The translations under genes were made by a program, and so were the position numbers. Positions 15,282 to 23,185 of a stretch of 64,000 bases of DNA are shown here, piece after piece (the first letter of the stretch is position 1; the number at the start of each line of letters is the position of its first letter). The stretch spans positions 1 to 64,000 of the forward strand of contig JBFKFZ010000011.1 in NCBI GenBank assembly GCA_041633555.1, read 5' to 3'. A model generated the notes under the pieces. It ran no database searches. It was not told the DNA's origin and saw only the letters and a program-made list of their open reading frames with translations. The DNA comes from JAHEAO01 sp041633555. GTDB taxonomy: Bacteria > Pseudomonadota > Alphaproteobacteria > Rhodobacterales > Rhodobacteraceae.

Positions 15282-15677
15282 CCATCGGCCTGAAATTTCA
15301 GCATTGTAATCGTCACGGCATAACCGCTATGGTTGCCGGAACGGGTGACTGCGGCTTTGCACTACCCGGACGAGTTTCGCTGATCCTTGGCTTTTTGCAG
15401 GCACGATTCGCCGCGATGGGACAGGATCAGGCAGAGAGGGCCACAAGGCCGACAGTTTGTCCGAGATGCCTTAGACGCACCGGGCCATGAATGGGGGTGG
15501 ACCACCGCCCCGGAGAAGAACCGCGATGAGGCGCGCAGAAGTTACAACAGGACGGGCAGGGGCCGATATGGCCGACCTGACACCTGTAGACGCGCCCGAA
15601 TTCGCCTTAACAAGACACCACCCGCAGAGGCTGCGTCCGCCTGGACGGCGGCCTCTATTGGGGTGCAGAAAGACAAT
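15282..15677 (+). promoter_or_regulatory. Long leader region of the RNase E gene
   Basis: 396 bases without a supported gene separate dctD from rne. The RNase E frame is open through much of it, but the family start is at 15678. A strong two-part hairpin lies at 15626-15656 (AGAGGC pairs with GCCTCT, and inside it CGTCC pairs with GGACG), ending 21 bases before the ATG. Long structured leaders are used for RNase E feedback on its own mRNA in other bacteria; a similar role here is inference. Confidence 0.5.
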
Positions 15678-18281
15678 ATGGCAAAGAAGATGCTTATCGA
15701 TGCCACCCACGCCGAGGAAACGCGCGTTGTGGTGGTCGATGGAAACAAGGTTGAGGAGTTCGACTTTGAATCCGAAAACAAACGCCAGCTCGCTGGCAAT
15801 ATCTATCTAGCAAAAGTCACGAGGGTCGAACCCTCGCTGCAGGCTGCCTTCATAGATTACGGCGGCAACCGTCACGGATTCCTCGCTTTTTCAGAAATCC
15901 ACCCGGACTATTACCAGATCCCGGTCGCCGATCGCGAAGCGCTGATGGCCGAAGAACGGGCCTTTGCGCAACAGCAGCAGGAAGAAGAGGAAGAGAAACG
16001 CTCGAAACCCTCGTCCCGCTCGCGCGGGCGCAGCCGGTCCAGATCGAAGGCCGAGAAGACCGGGGCTGAAGATGCCGTGACCTCGAAAGAGGCCGGTATC
16101 TCGGGCATGGATGTCGTCGATCTCGACAACGAAGAGCATGAGGAAGGGTCTTTCGAGGAAGGCACTTCCCCAGCATTCTTCGTGCAGGAAACGCCGGTGG
16201 AGACACCGACCGCAGCCGAAGATACCGCCGAGTCCGACGAGGACGAGACCGAAGCCTCACCGGAAGCAGACGATGCCGAGGCAGATGAAGCCAGCGGCGA
16301 CGACAGCGCGTCCGACGATCCGAAAAACGATATCGAATCGGTCGCGGATGAAGATGTGACCGAGGAGATCCGCCAGCCGCGAAAGCCCCGGCCGCGGAAA
16401 TACAAGATCCAGGAAGTCATCAAGGTCCGCCAGATCCTGCTGGTTCAGGTCGTCAAGGAAGAGCGCGGCAACAAGGGTGCGGCGCTGACAACTTATTTGT
16501 CGCTGGCCGGGCGTTATTGCGTTCTGATGCCCAACACCGCGCGCGGCGGCGGCATCTCCCGTAAGATAACCAATGCGCAAGATCGTAAGAAACTCAAAGA
16601 GATAGCGAACGAAATTGAAGTGCCGGAAGGGGCCGGGCTGATTATCCGCACGGCAGGTTCACAGCGCACCAAGACCGAGATCAAGCGCGACTACGAATAT
16701 CTCCAGAGACTGTGGGAGCAGATCCGCGAACTGACACTGAAAAGCATCGCGCCCGCGAAGATCTACGAGGAGGGCAACCTGATCAAGCGGTCGATCCGCG
16801 ACCTTTACAACAAGGATATCGACGAAGTTTTCGTCGAGGGCGAGGACGGTTACCGGACCGCCAAGGACTTCATGAAGATGATCATGCCGTCCCACGCCAA
16901 GAACGTGAAGCAATACGCCGATCAGATGCCGCTTTTCGCCCGCTATCAGGTGGAATCCTACCTCTCGTCGATGTTCAACCCGACGGTGCAACTGAAATCC
17001 GGCGGCTATATTGTGATCGGCGTGACCGAGGCGCTGGTGGCGATCGACGTGAACTCCGGCCGGGCCACCAAGGAGGGCTCGATCGAGGATACGGCGCTGA
17101 AAACCAATCTTGAGGCCGCCGAGGAGGTAGCGCGGCAGCTGCGCCTGCGCGACCTTGCGGGCCTGATCGTGATCGATTTTATCGACATGGAAGAGCGGCG
17201 CAACAATGCCGCTGTCGAAAAGCGCTTCAAAGACAAGCTCAAGACCGACCGCGCGCGGATTCAGGTGGGCCGGATCTCCGGTTTCGGGCTGATGGAGATG
17301 AGCCGCCAGCGGCTGCGCCCCGGTATGATCGAGGCGACAACGGCGCCTTGCCACCATTGCCACGGCACCGGGCTGGTGCGGTCGGATGACAACCTGGCGT
17401 TGAATATTCTTCGCCAGCTGGAAGAAGAGGGCGTGCGGCGCCGATCGCGGGAAGTCCTGCTCAAGGCGCCTGTCGGCATCTGCAATTTCCTGGTCAACAA
17501 TAAGCGCGAACATATTGCCCAGATCGAGGCCCGTTACGGAATGTCGGTGCGGATCGAAGCGGATCCGTTCCTGATATCGCCGGATTTCGCGATCGAAAAG
17601 TTCAAGACCGCAACCCGCGTCGTGCCGGATGCGACGGCGCAGGTCGTTTCAGTCGATGCCTCGCTGATGCAGGATATCGACGACGCGGTCGAGGAAGAGA
17701 CCGACGAGACACCGGTTCAGGCTGACGAAGACAGCCAGCCGCAGAAGAAGAAGCGCCGCCGACGTCGCCGTCGGAAATCCTCCAACGGTCCGAACGGCGA
17801 GGCTCGTGATCAGCAAGGCGGCGAGCGCGAGACCAAATCCGATCTGCAGGCCGAATCTGAACCAGATCTAGCGGATAGGCCCGTCGAGGCATCCGAAAAA
17901 ATTAAGTCAGAAGACAAGCCGAAGCGGAAACCGCCGGTTCGCAAGCGGTCCACTTCCTCGAAGAAGTCTGACGCCGCGGACAAGGCCGAAGCGGCACCAG
18001 AGGGCGAATCGGAAGACGGGAAAGAGAAGGCCGAAAAGCCAAAAAAGTCCACCCGGACCCGCAAGACCTCAACCGCCAAGCCCAAGGCCGAGAACGCCGA
18101 GGCCACACCGGCTGAGGAGGCTCCGGTAGAGCCACAAGCCGCTGCCACCGAGGCCGCCCCTGAAAAGGCGAATCTTGCGACCCCCGCAAAGCCGAAAGCT
18201 GAACCCGAGATGGAACCGGCAATGGCAGAGCAGGAAGACAGCAAGCCCAAGCGCAAGGGCTGGTGGTCACTCGGACGTTAG
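15678..18281 (+). CDS. rne: Ribonuclease E
   Basis: The 867-aa endoribonuclease that starts most mRNA decay and processes rRNA and tRNA. The family start AKKMLIDATHAEETRVVV fixes the ATG. The S1 domain (from about 36) is split by an acidic, Ser/Glu/Arg-rich insertion of roughly 145 residues (about 88-235), typical of alphaproteobacterial RNase E. The catalytic Asp pair is Asp457 (AIDVNSGRATKEG) and Asp500 (IVIDFIDM). The zinc-link is CHHCHGTG (Cys558, Cys561), which joins the dimer. The C-terminal third (about 700-867) is disordered, first with a KKKRRRRRRRK RNA-binding patch, then long Lys/Glu/Ala-rich runs, and ends KPKRKGWWSLGR. It should scaffold a degradosome. Confidence 0.97.
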   Translation: MAKKMLIDATHAEETRVVVVDGNKVEEFDFESENKRQLAGNIYLAKVTRVEPSLQAAFIDYGGNRHGFLAFSEIHPDYYQIPVADREALMAEERAFAQQQQEEEEEKRSKPSSRSRGRSRSRSKAEKTGAEDAVTSKEAGISGMDVVDLDNEEHEEGSFEEGTSPAFFVQETPVETPTAAEDTAESDEDETEASPEADDAEADEASGDDSASDDPKNDIESVADEDVTEEIRQPRKPRPRKYKIQEVIKVRQILLVQVVKEERGNKGAALTTYLSLAGRYCVLMPNTARGGGISRKITNAQDRKKLKEIANEIEVPEGAGLIIRTAGSQRTKTEIKRDYEYLQRLWEQIRELTLKSIAPAKIYEEGNLIKRSIRDLYNKDIDEVFVEGEDGYRTAKDFMKMIMPSHAKNVKQYADQMPLFARYQVESYLSSMFNPTVQLKSGGYIVIGVTEALVAIDVNSGRATKEGSIEDTALKTNLEAAEEVARQLRLRDLAGLIVIDFIDMEERRNNAAVEKRFKDKLKTDRARIQVGRISGFGLMEMSRQRLRPGMIEATTAPCHHCHGTGLVRSDDNLALNILRQLEEEGVRRRSREVLLKAPVGICNFLVNNKREHIAQIEARYGMSVRIEADPFLISPDFAIEKFKTATRVVPDATAQVVSVDASLMQDIDDAVEEETDETPVQADEDSQPQKKKRRRRRRRKSSNGPNGEARDQQGGERETKSDLQAESEPDLADRPVEASEKIKSEDKPKRKPPVRKRSTSSKKSDAADKAEAAPEGESEDGKEKAEKPKKSTRTRKTSTAKPKAENAEATPAEEAPVEPQAAATEAAPEKANLATPAKPKAEPEMEPAMAEQEDSKPKRKGWWSLGR

Positions 18282-18308
18282 TGCTGGTATCCGGCTGCAG
18301 CGAGGAAG

Positions 18309-18329
18309 CACCGGGCCACGCGCCCGGTG
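18309..18329. terminator. Terminator hairpin shared by rne and the TusA-like gene
   Basis: CACCGGGC and GCCCGGTG pair over 8 bp around a 5-base loop between the convergent rne and TusA-like stops, with a moderately T-rich stretch (TTCACTTCTT) on the rne side. It can serve both directions. The U-tract is weak, so efficiency is uncertain. Confidence 0.6.
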
Positions 18330-18330
18330 T

Positions 18331-18558
18331 TCACTTCTTGCGGATGAAGTAGTGCCGATATGCCCCATGGTTCTCGACATTCACCAGCTCATGCCCCGAT
18401 TCTGCGCAGAAATGCGGAACGTCGATCGTTGCTGCTGGATCGTCGGCCTGTAGCCGCAATACCTGGCCCGAAGCCAGTCCTGCAAGCCGCTTTCGGGCCT
18501 TCAGAACTGGCAGAGGACAGAGCAGGCCGAGTGCATCGAGATCGTGATCGAATGTCAT
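18331..18558 (-). CDS. TusA/SirA-family sulfurtransferase protein
   Basis: A 75-aa protein of the TusA family. The CPxP motif is present near the N-terminus (LGLLCPLPVLKARKRL, Cys14), the site that carries persulfide sulfur. It continues LASGQVLRLQADDPAATIDVPHFC, a second Cys typical of the two-layer fold. TusA proteins relay sulfur for tRNA thiolation, molybdenum cofactor or sulfur oxidation. It lacks the other tus genes nearby. It is divergent from ccdA, with a 22-bp perfect palindrome between the two starts, so both may answer to one regulator. The start ATG at 18558 fits the family; upstream open frame is ignored. Confidence 0.9.
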   Translation of the reverse strand: MTFDHDLDALGLLCPLPVLKARKRLAGLASGQVLRLQADDPAATIDVPHFCAESGHELVNVENHGAYRHYFIRKK

Positions 18559-18603
18559 TCTCGCAGCCCTAGGATGCAAGTTTCGAATTGTCCACCAAGA
18601 TGT

Positions 18604-18625
18604 GACGTCACCTGCAGGTGACGTC
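18604..18625. promoter_or_regulatory. 22-bp perfect palindrome between TusA-like gene and ccdA
   Basis: GACGTCACCTG is followed directly by its exact reverse complement CAGGTGACGTC. The site is 46 bases from the TusA-like start and 28 bases from the ccdA start. Perfect dyads of this length in a divergent promoter region are usually operators for a dimeric repressor or activator. The regulator is not identifiable from the window. Confidence 0.65.
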
Positions 18626-18652
18626 GGACCGGATGCGCGATATGGGAGGCTC

Positions 18653-19405
18653 ATGTTCGGTATAGAAATCATCGATGCAAGCTTGCTGCCGGCGATGTTC
18701 GTCGCCCTTCTGGCCGGGATCCTGTCGTTCCTCAGCCCCTGCGTGCTGCCCATCGTTCCGCCCTATCTGGCCTATATGAGCGGCATTTCGATGACAGAAC
18801 TGTCTGACCGCAGAACCAGCGGCAACGGCGCGGTTCTGCCGGCCCTCTTCTTCGTGCTGGGCCTCTCGACGGTCTTCCTGTTTCTCGGCTTCACGGCATC
18901 CGCGTTCGGGGCGTTTTTCCTGCAGAACCAGGTGTTGTTCGCCCGGGTCGCGGGGCTCGTTGTGATCGTCTTCGGGCTGCACTTCCTTGGCGTCTTCCGC
19001 ATCGCGATTCTTGACCGCGACGCCCGGATCGATGCGGGTGACCGCGGAGGCTCGGCCTTTGGGGCTTATGTACTGGGCCTCGCCTTCGCCTTTGGCTGGA
19101 CCCCGTGCATCGGCCCGCAACTCGGCGCCATCCTGTCGTTGGCCGCGTCCGAGGGCTCGGTTGCCCGGGGCACGACGTTGCTGGGCATCTATGCCCTGGG
19201 ACTTGGCGTTCCGTTCCTGATGGTTGCTGTCTTCGTCCAGCGGTCGATCAGGGTGATGAACCGGCTGAAACCCTATATGGGCATCATCGAAAAGGCGATG
19301 GGGGTGCTTCTGATCCTCGTCGGCCTCGCCCTGCTAACCGGCGCCTTCACGGCCTTTTCGTGGTGGCTTCTGGAAACCTTCCCGTCACTGGCCCTGATCG
19401 GCTAG
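18653..19405 (+). CDS. ccdA: Cytochrome c biogenesis protein CcdA (thiol-disulfide transporter)
   Basis: A 250-aa membrane protein of the DsbD/CcdA family, which carries reducing power from cytoplasmic thioredoxin to periplasmic thiol proteins needed for haem attachment to cytochrome c. Six membrane helices are evident. The two redox Cys lie in helices 1 and 4: LSFLSPCVLPIVPPY and AFGWTPCIGPQLG, each with the expected Pro residues. The ATG at 18653 has GGGAGGCTC upstream. It stands alone rather than in a ccm operon. It faces the TusA-like gene across a strong palindrome, suggesting joint control of two thiol-chemistry genes. Confidence 0.94.
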   Translation: MFGIEIIDASLLPAMFVALLAGILSFLSPCVLPIVPPYLAYMSGISMTELSDRRTSGNGAVLPALFFVLGLSTVFLFLGFTASAFGAFFLQNQVLFARVAGLVVIVFGLHFLGVFRIAILDRDARIDAGDRGGSAFGAYVLGLAFAFGWTPCIGPQLGAILSLAASEGSVARGTTLLGIYALGLGVPFLMVAVFVQRSIRVMNRLKPYMGIIEKAMGVLLILVGLALLTGAFTAFSWWLLETFPSLALIG

Positions 19406-19464
19406 GCCTAACTTTGCCAGAAATCCGGTCTAGATCGAGGCGAACAAGCCCGTAAGCCATCAAT

Positions 19465-19493
19465 CGAATTAACCCGATCTTTGGGTGAATTCG
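19465..19493. promoter_or_regulatory. 29-bp inverted repeat upstream of the hydrolase-P450 operon
   Basis: CGAATT-A-ACCC and GGGT-G-AATTCG are complementary except for the one A/G position, with a 7-base centre. The site lies 66-94 bases before the hydrolase start, in the likely promoter. It resembles a dimeric repressor operator (TetR-like size). Candidate only. Confidence 0.45.
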
Positions 19494-19558
19494 GTTACAA
19501 CAGAAGATCAACTTGCCCTAGACTTTGCGTCGAACGGGCATCGCACGGGAACAGGTGA

Positions 19559-20767
19559 ATGAGTGACTCAAGACCGGTAAGTTCGCGGCGGGTATTCTAC
19601 ATACCCGGCTACGACCCGTTTCCTCCCCGGCGCTACCGGGAGCTCTACCGGAAGGAGGGCGAAGACCAGGCCGAAATGTCCGGTTACGAATTGGAGCTTT
19701 CAGCGCGCCATGGTGGCGAGAACTATGGCTGGACGGTCGAGGCCGATATCGAGGGCGGCCACGTAAAGACCCAGTACGAGGTGCTTGTCTGGTCCGACAT
19801 CGTGCGCGACTCGATGGAGACCGGAATCGCGGGCACATACCTGCAGATGGTCCGCACCTCTTGGACATACATCACCAGCGGCGCCCTGCGGCGCCTGATG
19901 TGGCTGCGCAAGGGGCCGGTGATCGCAGCGCTCTATCCGGTTGGGATGCTGCTGCTGCAGGCTCTCGTGGTGGTGATCGCTGCCGCAATCATCGGCAAGA
20001 TCGCCTCACGCCTGATCCATCCCGGCGTGGGCTGGATCGTGGCGTTACCTGTCATCATCTACGGGTTGCGCTGGTTTCGGGGCCTCGATGGCAGGCTTTA
20101 CGCCTATTACCTGATGCATGATTTCGCCTTTTCCGCGCAGCATAACGGGGCCACCCCACCAGCGCTGGAAGAGCGAATGGACCAATTCGGCCGACAGATC
20201 GCCGCGGCCCTGGCCAGTGATGCAGACGAGGTGCTGGTCGTCGGCCATTCCTCCGGTGCGCATTTGGTGGTCTCCATTCTGGCCGATCTGATCCGCAACG
20301 GGCATTTGCCTCCAAAGGGACCGACGCTGTCGTTCCTGTCGCTCGGGCAGGTGATCCCGATGGTCTCGTTCCTGCCAATGGCGCGGCAGCTGCGTGCCGA
20401 TCTGAACCTTCTGTCGCAATCCTCGGCGCTAAGCTGGGTCGATGTCTCGGCCCCGGGCGACGGATGTTCCTTCGCGCTTTGCGATCCGGTCGCGGTCAGC
20501 GGCGTCGCGCCTGAGAACCGCAAATGGCCGCTGGTGATTTCGGCGGCCTACAGCCAGACGCTTAGCAACGCCCGCTGGCAGGAACTGCGTTGGCGCTTCT
20601 TCCGGCTGCATTTCCAGTATCTCTGCGCCTTCGATGATGCCGGCGACTATGACTATTTTCGAATAACCGCCGGGCCGCGGACACTGGTCGACCGGTTCGC
20701 AGGCCGGGCACCCTCCAAGAGCAGGATCGACGTTCCGGCTTCTCCCTACAGATCCATGGCGGCATGA
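19559..20767 (+). CDS. Membrane-linked alpha/beta-hydrolase-like protein
   Basis: A 402-aa protein. The N-terminal part is soluble (FYIPGYDPFPPRRYRELY); two membrane helices follow (about residues 123-147 and 155-172, LYPVGMLLLQALVVVIAAAIIG and IVALPVIIYGL). The C-terminal half has a GxSxG nucleophile elbow GHSSGAH (Ser231) preceded by DEVLVV, as in alpha/beta hydrolases. I see no secretion signal, so the catalytic part is probably cytosolic and tethered to the inner membrane. Substrate unknown. Its stop overlaps the P450 start by ATGA (20764-20767), so the two enzymes are made together and may act on the same lipid-like molecule. Confidence 0.75.
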   Translation: MSDSRPVSSRRVFYIPGYDPFPPRRYRELYRKEGEDQAEMSGYELELSARHGGENYGWTVEADIEGGHVKTQYEVLVWSDIVRDSMETGIAGTYLQMVRTSWTYITSGALRRLMWLRKGPVIAALYPVGMLLLQALVVVIAAAIIGKIASRLIHPGVGWIVALPVIIYGLRWFRGLDGRLYAYYLMHDFAFSAQHNGATPPALEERMDQFGRQIAAALASDADEVLVVGHSSGAHLVVSILADLIRNGHLPPKGPTLSFLSLGQVIPMVSFLPMARQLRADLNLLSQSSALSWVDVSAPGDGCSFALCDPVAVSGVAPENRKWPLVISAAYSQTLSNARWQELRWRFFRLHFQYLCAFDDAGDYDYFRITAGPRTLVDRFAGRAPSKSRIDVPASPYRSMAA

Positions 20768-22116
20768 TCCCGCCAAAGCCCACTGCGCGCGCCGACAAGG
20801 TTTCGCTCTGGCGCTATCTGCGCCTCTTCCGGCAAGACATCCTCTCAGCACAGCCCGCTCGGCTCTACAGTGCTTGGATGGCCGAATTCCGGACACCGTT
20901 CTTTCGGTCCTACCTCGTCAACCAGCCCGACCTCATCCGCGAAGTGCTGCGCGCGCGGCCGATGGATTTCCCTAAATCCGCCCGTATCGCCGAAGGCTTG
21001 CGGCCGCTTCTGGGCCAGTCGGTCTTTCTGACCAACGGAGAGGTCTGGCATCGCCAGCGCCGGATCATCGACCCGGCCTTTGAAGGCGGGCGGCTGCGTG
21101 ACACGTTTCCCGCAATGCTGGCGGCGGGGCAGGTGGCAGTGAAGCGCCTTGAACAGGCAGACGGCGCGATCGAGTTCGAGGCCGAGACCAGCCATGCCGC
21201 CGCCGACGTCATCTTTCGCACGCTGTTCTCGATCCCGATATCCGACGAGATCGCGCAGGAGGTCTTTCAGCGTTTTCGCGACTATCAGCGCAGTCAGCCG
21301 ATCCTGAACCTCGCGGCTTTCGTGCGCCTGCCGCGAGGGCTGCCCCGGTTTCACGCCAAGCATGCCCGCGCCGCCGCGCGGGATATTCGGCACCTGATCC
21401 GACGGCTGACCAGCAACCGAATAGCCGCGATCGAGGCGGGTTCCGCGCCGGATGACCTTGCCACCAAGATCATGACCACCGCCGATCCGGAGACGGGGGA
21501 GCGGTTCAACACCGAGGAGATGGTCGACCAGGTGGCGATCTTCTTTCTTGCCGGTCACGAAACCAGCGCCTCCGCACTTGCCTGGGCGCTCTATCTTCTG
21601 GCGACGCATCCTGAAGCCCAGGCACGGGTCGCCGCCGAGGGCCGCGCGCTTGGCGCCGATCCGCAATTCTCGGACCTCTCGCGTCTTTCCTTTACGCGCA
21701 ACGTTTTCCGCGAGGCGCTGCGGCTCTATCCGCCTGTGCCGATGATGGTCCGGGAAACGGCCCGGTCCGAATGCTTCCGAGACCGCTATATCCCGCGCCG
21801 CGCGCAGATTGTCATCAGCCCCTGGCACCTTCACCGGCATCAGCGGATCTGGGACAATCCCGATGGATTCGACCCGGATCGCTACGAGACGGAATCGGGC
21901 AAGACCTGCCTGCGGGACGCCTACCTGCCGTTTTCGAGCGGTGCGCGGGTCTGTCCCGGGGCGGGCTTTGCCATGCTCGAAGGGCCGTTACTTCTCGCGC
22001 TCCTTGTGGGTGCGTTCGCGTTCCGGCCCGCCGATGGTTCGACCCCGGTTCCCGCTGCGCATCTGACGGTCCGTGCGAGTCGTGGGATTTGGCTCATGTG
22101 CGAAAAAAGAGCTTGA
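20764..22116 (+). CDS. Cytochrome P450
   Basis: A 450-aa soluble P450 monooxygenase. All hallmarks are present: the I-helix oxygen-activation motif AGHETSASALAW, the K-helix ExxR (EALRLYPP), and the haem-binding loop FSSGARVCPGAGFAM with Cys397 as the iron ligand. No N-terminal membrane anchor is seen. The length and the WHRQRRIIDPAFEGGRL region resemble the CYP4/CYP102-like fatty-acid-type P450s, so a long-chain substrate is possible, but this is inference. No ferredoxin or reductase gene is adjacent. Coupled by ATGA to the hydrolase upstream. A sparse 229-base region follows. Confidence 0.93.
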   Translation: MIPPKPTARADKVSLWRYLRLFRQDILSAQPARLYSAWMAEFRTPFFRSYLVNQPDLIREVLRARPMDFPKSARIAEGLRPLLGQSVFLTNGEVWHRQRRIIDPAFEGGRLRDTFPAMLAAGQVAVKRLEQADGAIEFEAETSHAAADVIFRTLFSIPISDEIAQEVFQRFRDYQRSQPILNLAAFVRLPRGLPRFHAKHARAAARDIRHLIRRLTSNRIAAIEAGSAPDDLATKIMTTADPETGERFNTEEMVDQVAIFFLAGHETSASALAWALYLLATHPEAQARVAAEGRALGADPQFSDLSRLSFTRNVFREALRLYPPVPMMVRETARSECFRDRYIPRRAQIVISPWHLHRHQRIWDNPDGFDPDRYETESGKTCLRDAYLPFSSGARVCPGAGFAMLEGPLLLALLVGAFAFRPADGSTPVPAAHLTVRASRGIWLMCEKRA

Positions 22117-22345
22117 ACATGACAATTTCGCGTCCGGAAGTGTTAACGCCGCGCGAGTGACCCAACGTCAAGATTTTGGAACATTTGGTCAACAAAACAC
22201 CGTAAGGCATTGCAAAAAATAACTTTAAGAGATCGGCAAAAAAATCACGGTTGTGTCGTGTTAACTTTTACCCTGAGATTTTGCTTCTTTGATTCGAAAT
22301 TGTTGGGTAGCAAATATTCAGGAATCCGGGGGGGTTTTTGACACT
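22117..22345. other. AT-rich intergenic region
   Basis: 229 bases after the P450 gene with no gene. From about 22160 to 22340 the sequence is clearly AT-richer than the rest of the window, with A runs (CAAAAAATAAC, GGCAAAAAAATCACG) and a TTGACA-like box at 22337-22342. It probably holds the promoter of the small downstream gene. No terminator hairpin could be seen. Confidence 0.4.
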
Positions 22346-22615
22346 GTGGACTATGTAACGAGCGAAAATCAGCCTGTAATTTCGGACCAATCTGAAAAGC
22401 GTCCGTTCTTCAGAATAGCATTGCCGGTCTGGAGAATGCCGCGAAAGCGGCAGGACCAGACGGCGGAACAGCGGGGGCTGACCCGCGACGAGGTCGCCGC
22501 GATCTTCGGCACTGATCTTGTTTCCAGACGGGTTTCCCGGCTGCACCTGACCAAATCAGAGCGGAACGAGCAGGAGACCCTCGACCGGCTCCGGCGCGCG
22601 CTTTACTCCGACTGA
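22346..22615 (+). CDS. Small hypothetical protein
   Basis: Not recognised. An 89-aa product if read from the GTG at 22346, which follows a run of seven G residues that can act as ribosome site; the open frame also has a TTG 19 codons upstream and an internal ATG (MPRKRQDQ). The sequence is charged and probably helical at the C-terminus (RKRQDQTAEQRGLTRDEV, RLHLTKSERNEQETLDRL), which resembles a short DNA-binding or regulatory protein, but there is no clear motif. Its last 13 bases overlap the end of the convergent ribbon-helix-helix gene. Real but poorly supported. Confidence 0.45.
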   Translation: MDYVTSENQPVISDQSEKRPFFRIALPVWRMPRKRQDQTAEQRGLTRDEVAAIFGTDLVSRRVSRLHLTKSERNEQETLDRLRRALYSD

Positions 22616-22848
22616 GGCGAAGCCTTGGCGGTGCGCCGCTGAAAATGGCGCAGGACGTGCAGCCGGATCGCGGTCGCGAGCCCGGACTCTGACCCTCTGG
22701 CTTCATCGATTTCAGCGGCGAGATCGTTGATCGCTCGGCCTTCTGCCCGGGCGATGTCGCGGAACGCCTTCCAGAATTCATCCTCAAGGGACACGCTGGT
22801 GCGATGCCCGCGAAGGGTCAGCGAATGTTTGACGGGCCGTCCGCTCAT
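22603..22848 (-). CDS. Ribbon-helix-helix domain protein
   Basis: An 81-aa protein of the RHH_4 type: KHSLTLRGHRTSVSLEDEFWKAF contains the short beta strand that lies in the DNA major groove, followed by two helices (FRDIARAEGRAINDLAAEID) and a C-terminal LATAIRLHVLRHF helix. These small proteins act as dimeric transcription factors or as DNA-binding antitoxins, though no toxin is beside it. It begins at the ATG overlapping the DUF4169 stop (ATGA, 22845-22848). The DUF4169-RHH pair near fumC and sspB is a recurring arrangement in Rhodobacteraceae. Confidence 0.85.
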   Translation of the reverse strand: MSGRPVKHSLTLRGHRTSVSLEDEFWKAFRDIARAEGRAINDLAAEIDEARGSESGLATAIRLHVLRHFQRRTAKASPQSE

Positions 22849-23027
22849 TCCTCGTCTTCGATCCGGTGCCGGTCGAGTATCCGCGCGGCATGTTCTGTTC
22901 TGGCCGCTGCGAGTATCCGTTCCGCCTTGGTCTGACCATACAGCACGGCATTCGAATCGGCTTGCCGGCGGGCTTCCTCGCGGGCGACGGTCTTGCGGAA
23001 CTTGTTCAGGTTGATGGGCGAATTCAT
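22845..23027 (-). CDS. DUF4169 family protein
   Basis: A 60-aa basic, helical protein: NSPINLNKFRKTVAREEARRQADSN at the N-terminus, then KAERILAAARTEHAARILDRHRIEDE. This is the DUF4169 pattern, of unknown function, found beside ribbon-helix-helix genes. The start at 23027 fits the family; the frame is open for 36 codons upstream but lacks family similarity. It overlaps the RHH gene by four bases, so the pair is co-translated, and it lies 158 bases from fumC. Confidence 0.85.
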   Translation of the reverse strand: MNSPINLNKFRKTVAREEARRQADSNAVLYGQTKAERILAAARTEHAARILDRHRIEDEE

Positions 23028-23185
23028 GGGTGGCAGACTGCGTTCAAAGGGCGGTATCGGCAAGTGCAATCCTGCACGATGGACCGGGAGGTTTCGAAAG
23101 GGGAACAGGCAAGAGCAGCTTGCCTGAACCATCATTTCTGGGGAGGCTTTCTGGTCTCAGGCGGAAACCAATTAGGCGGCAGATG

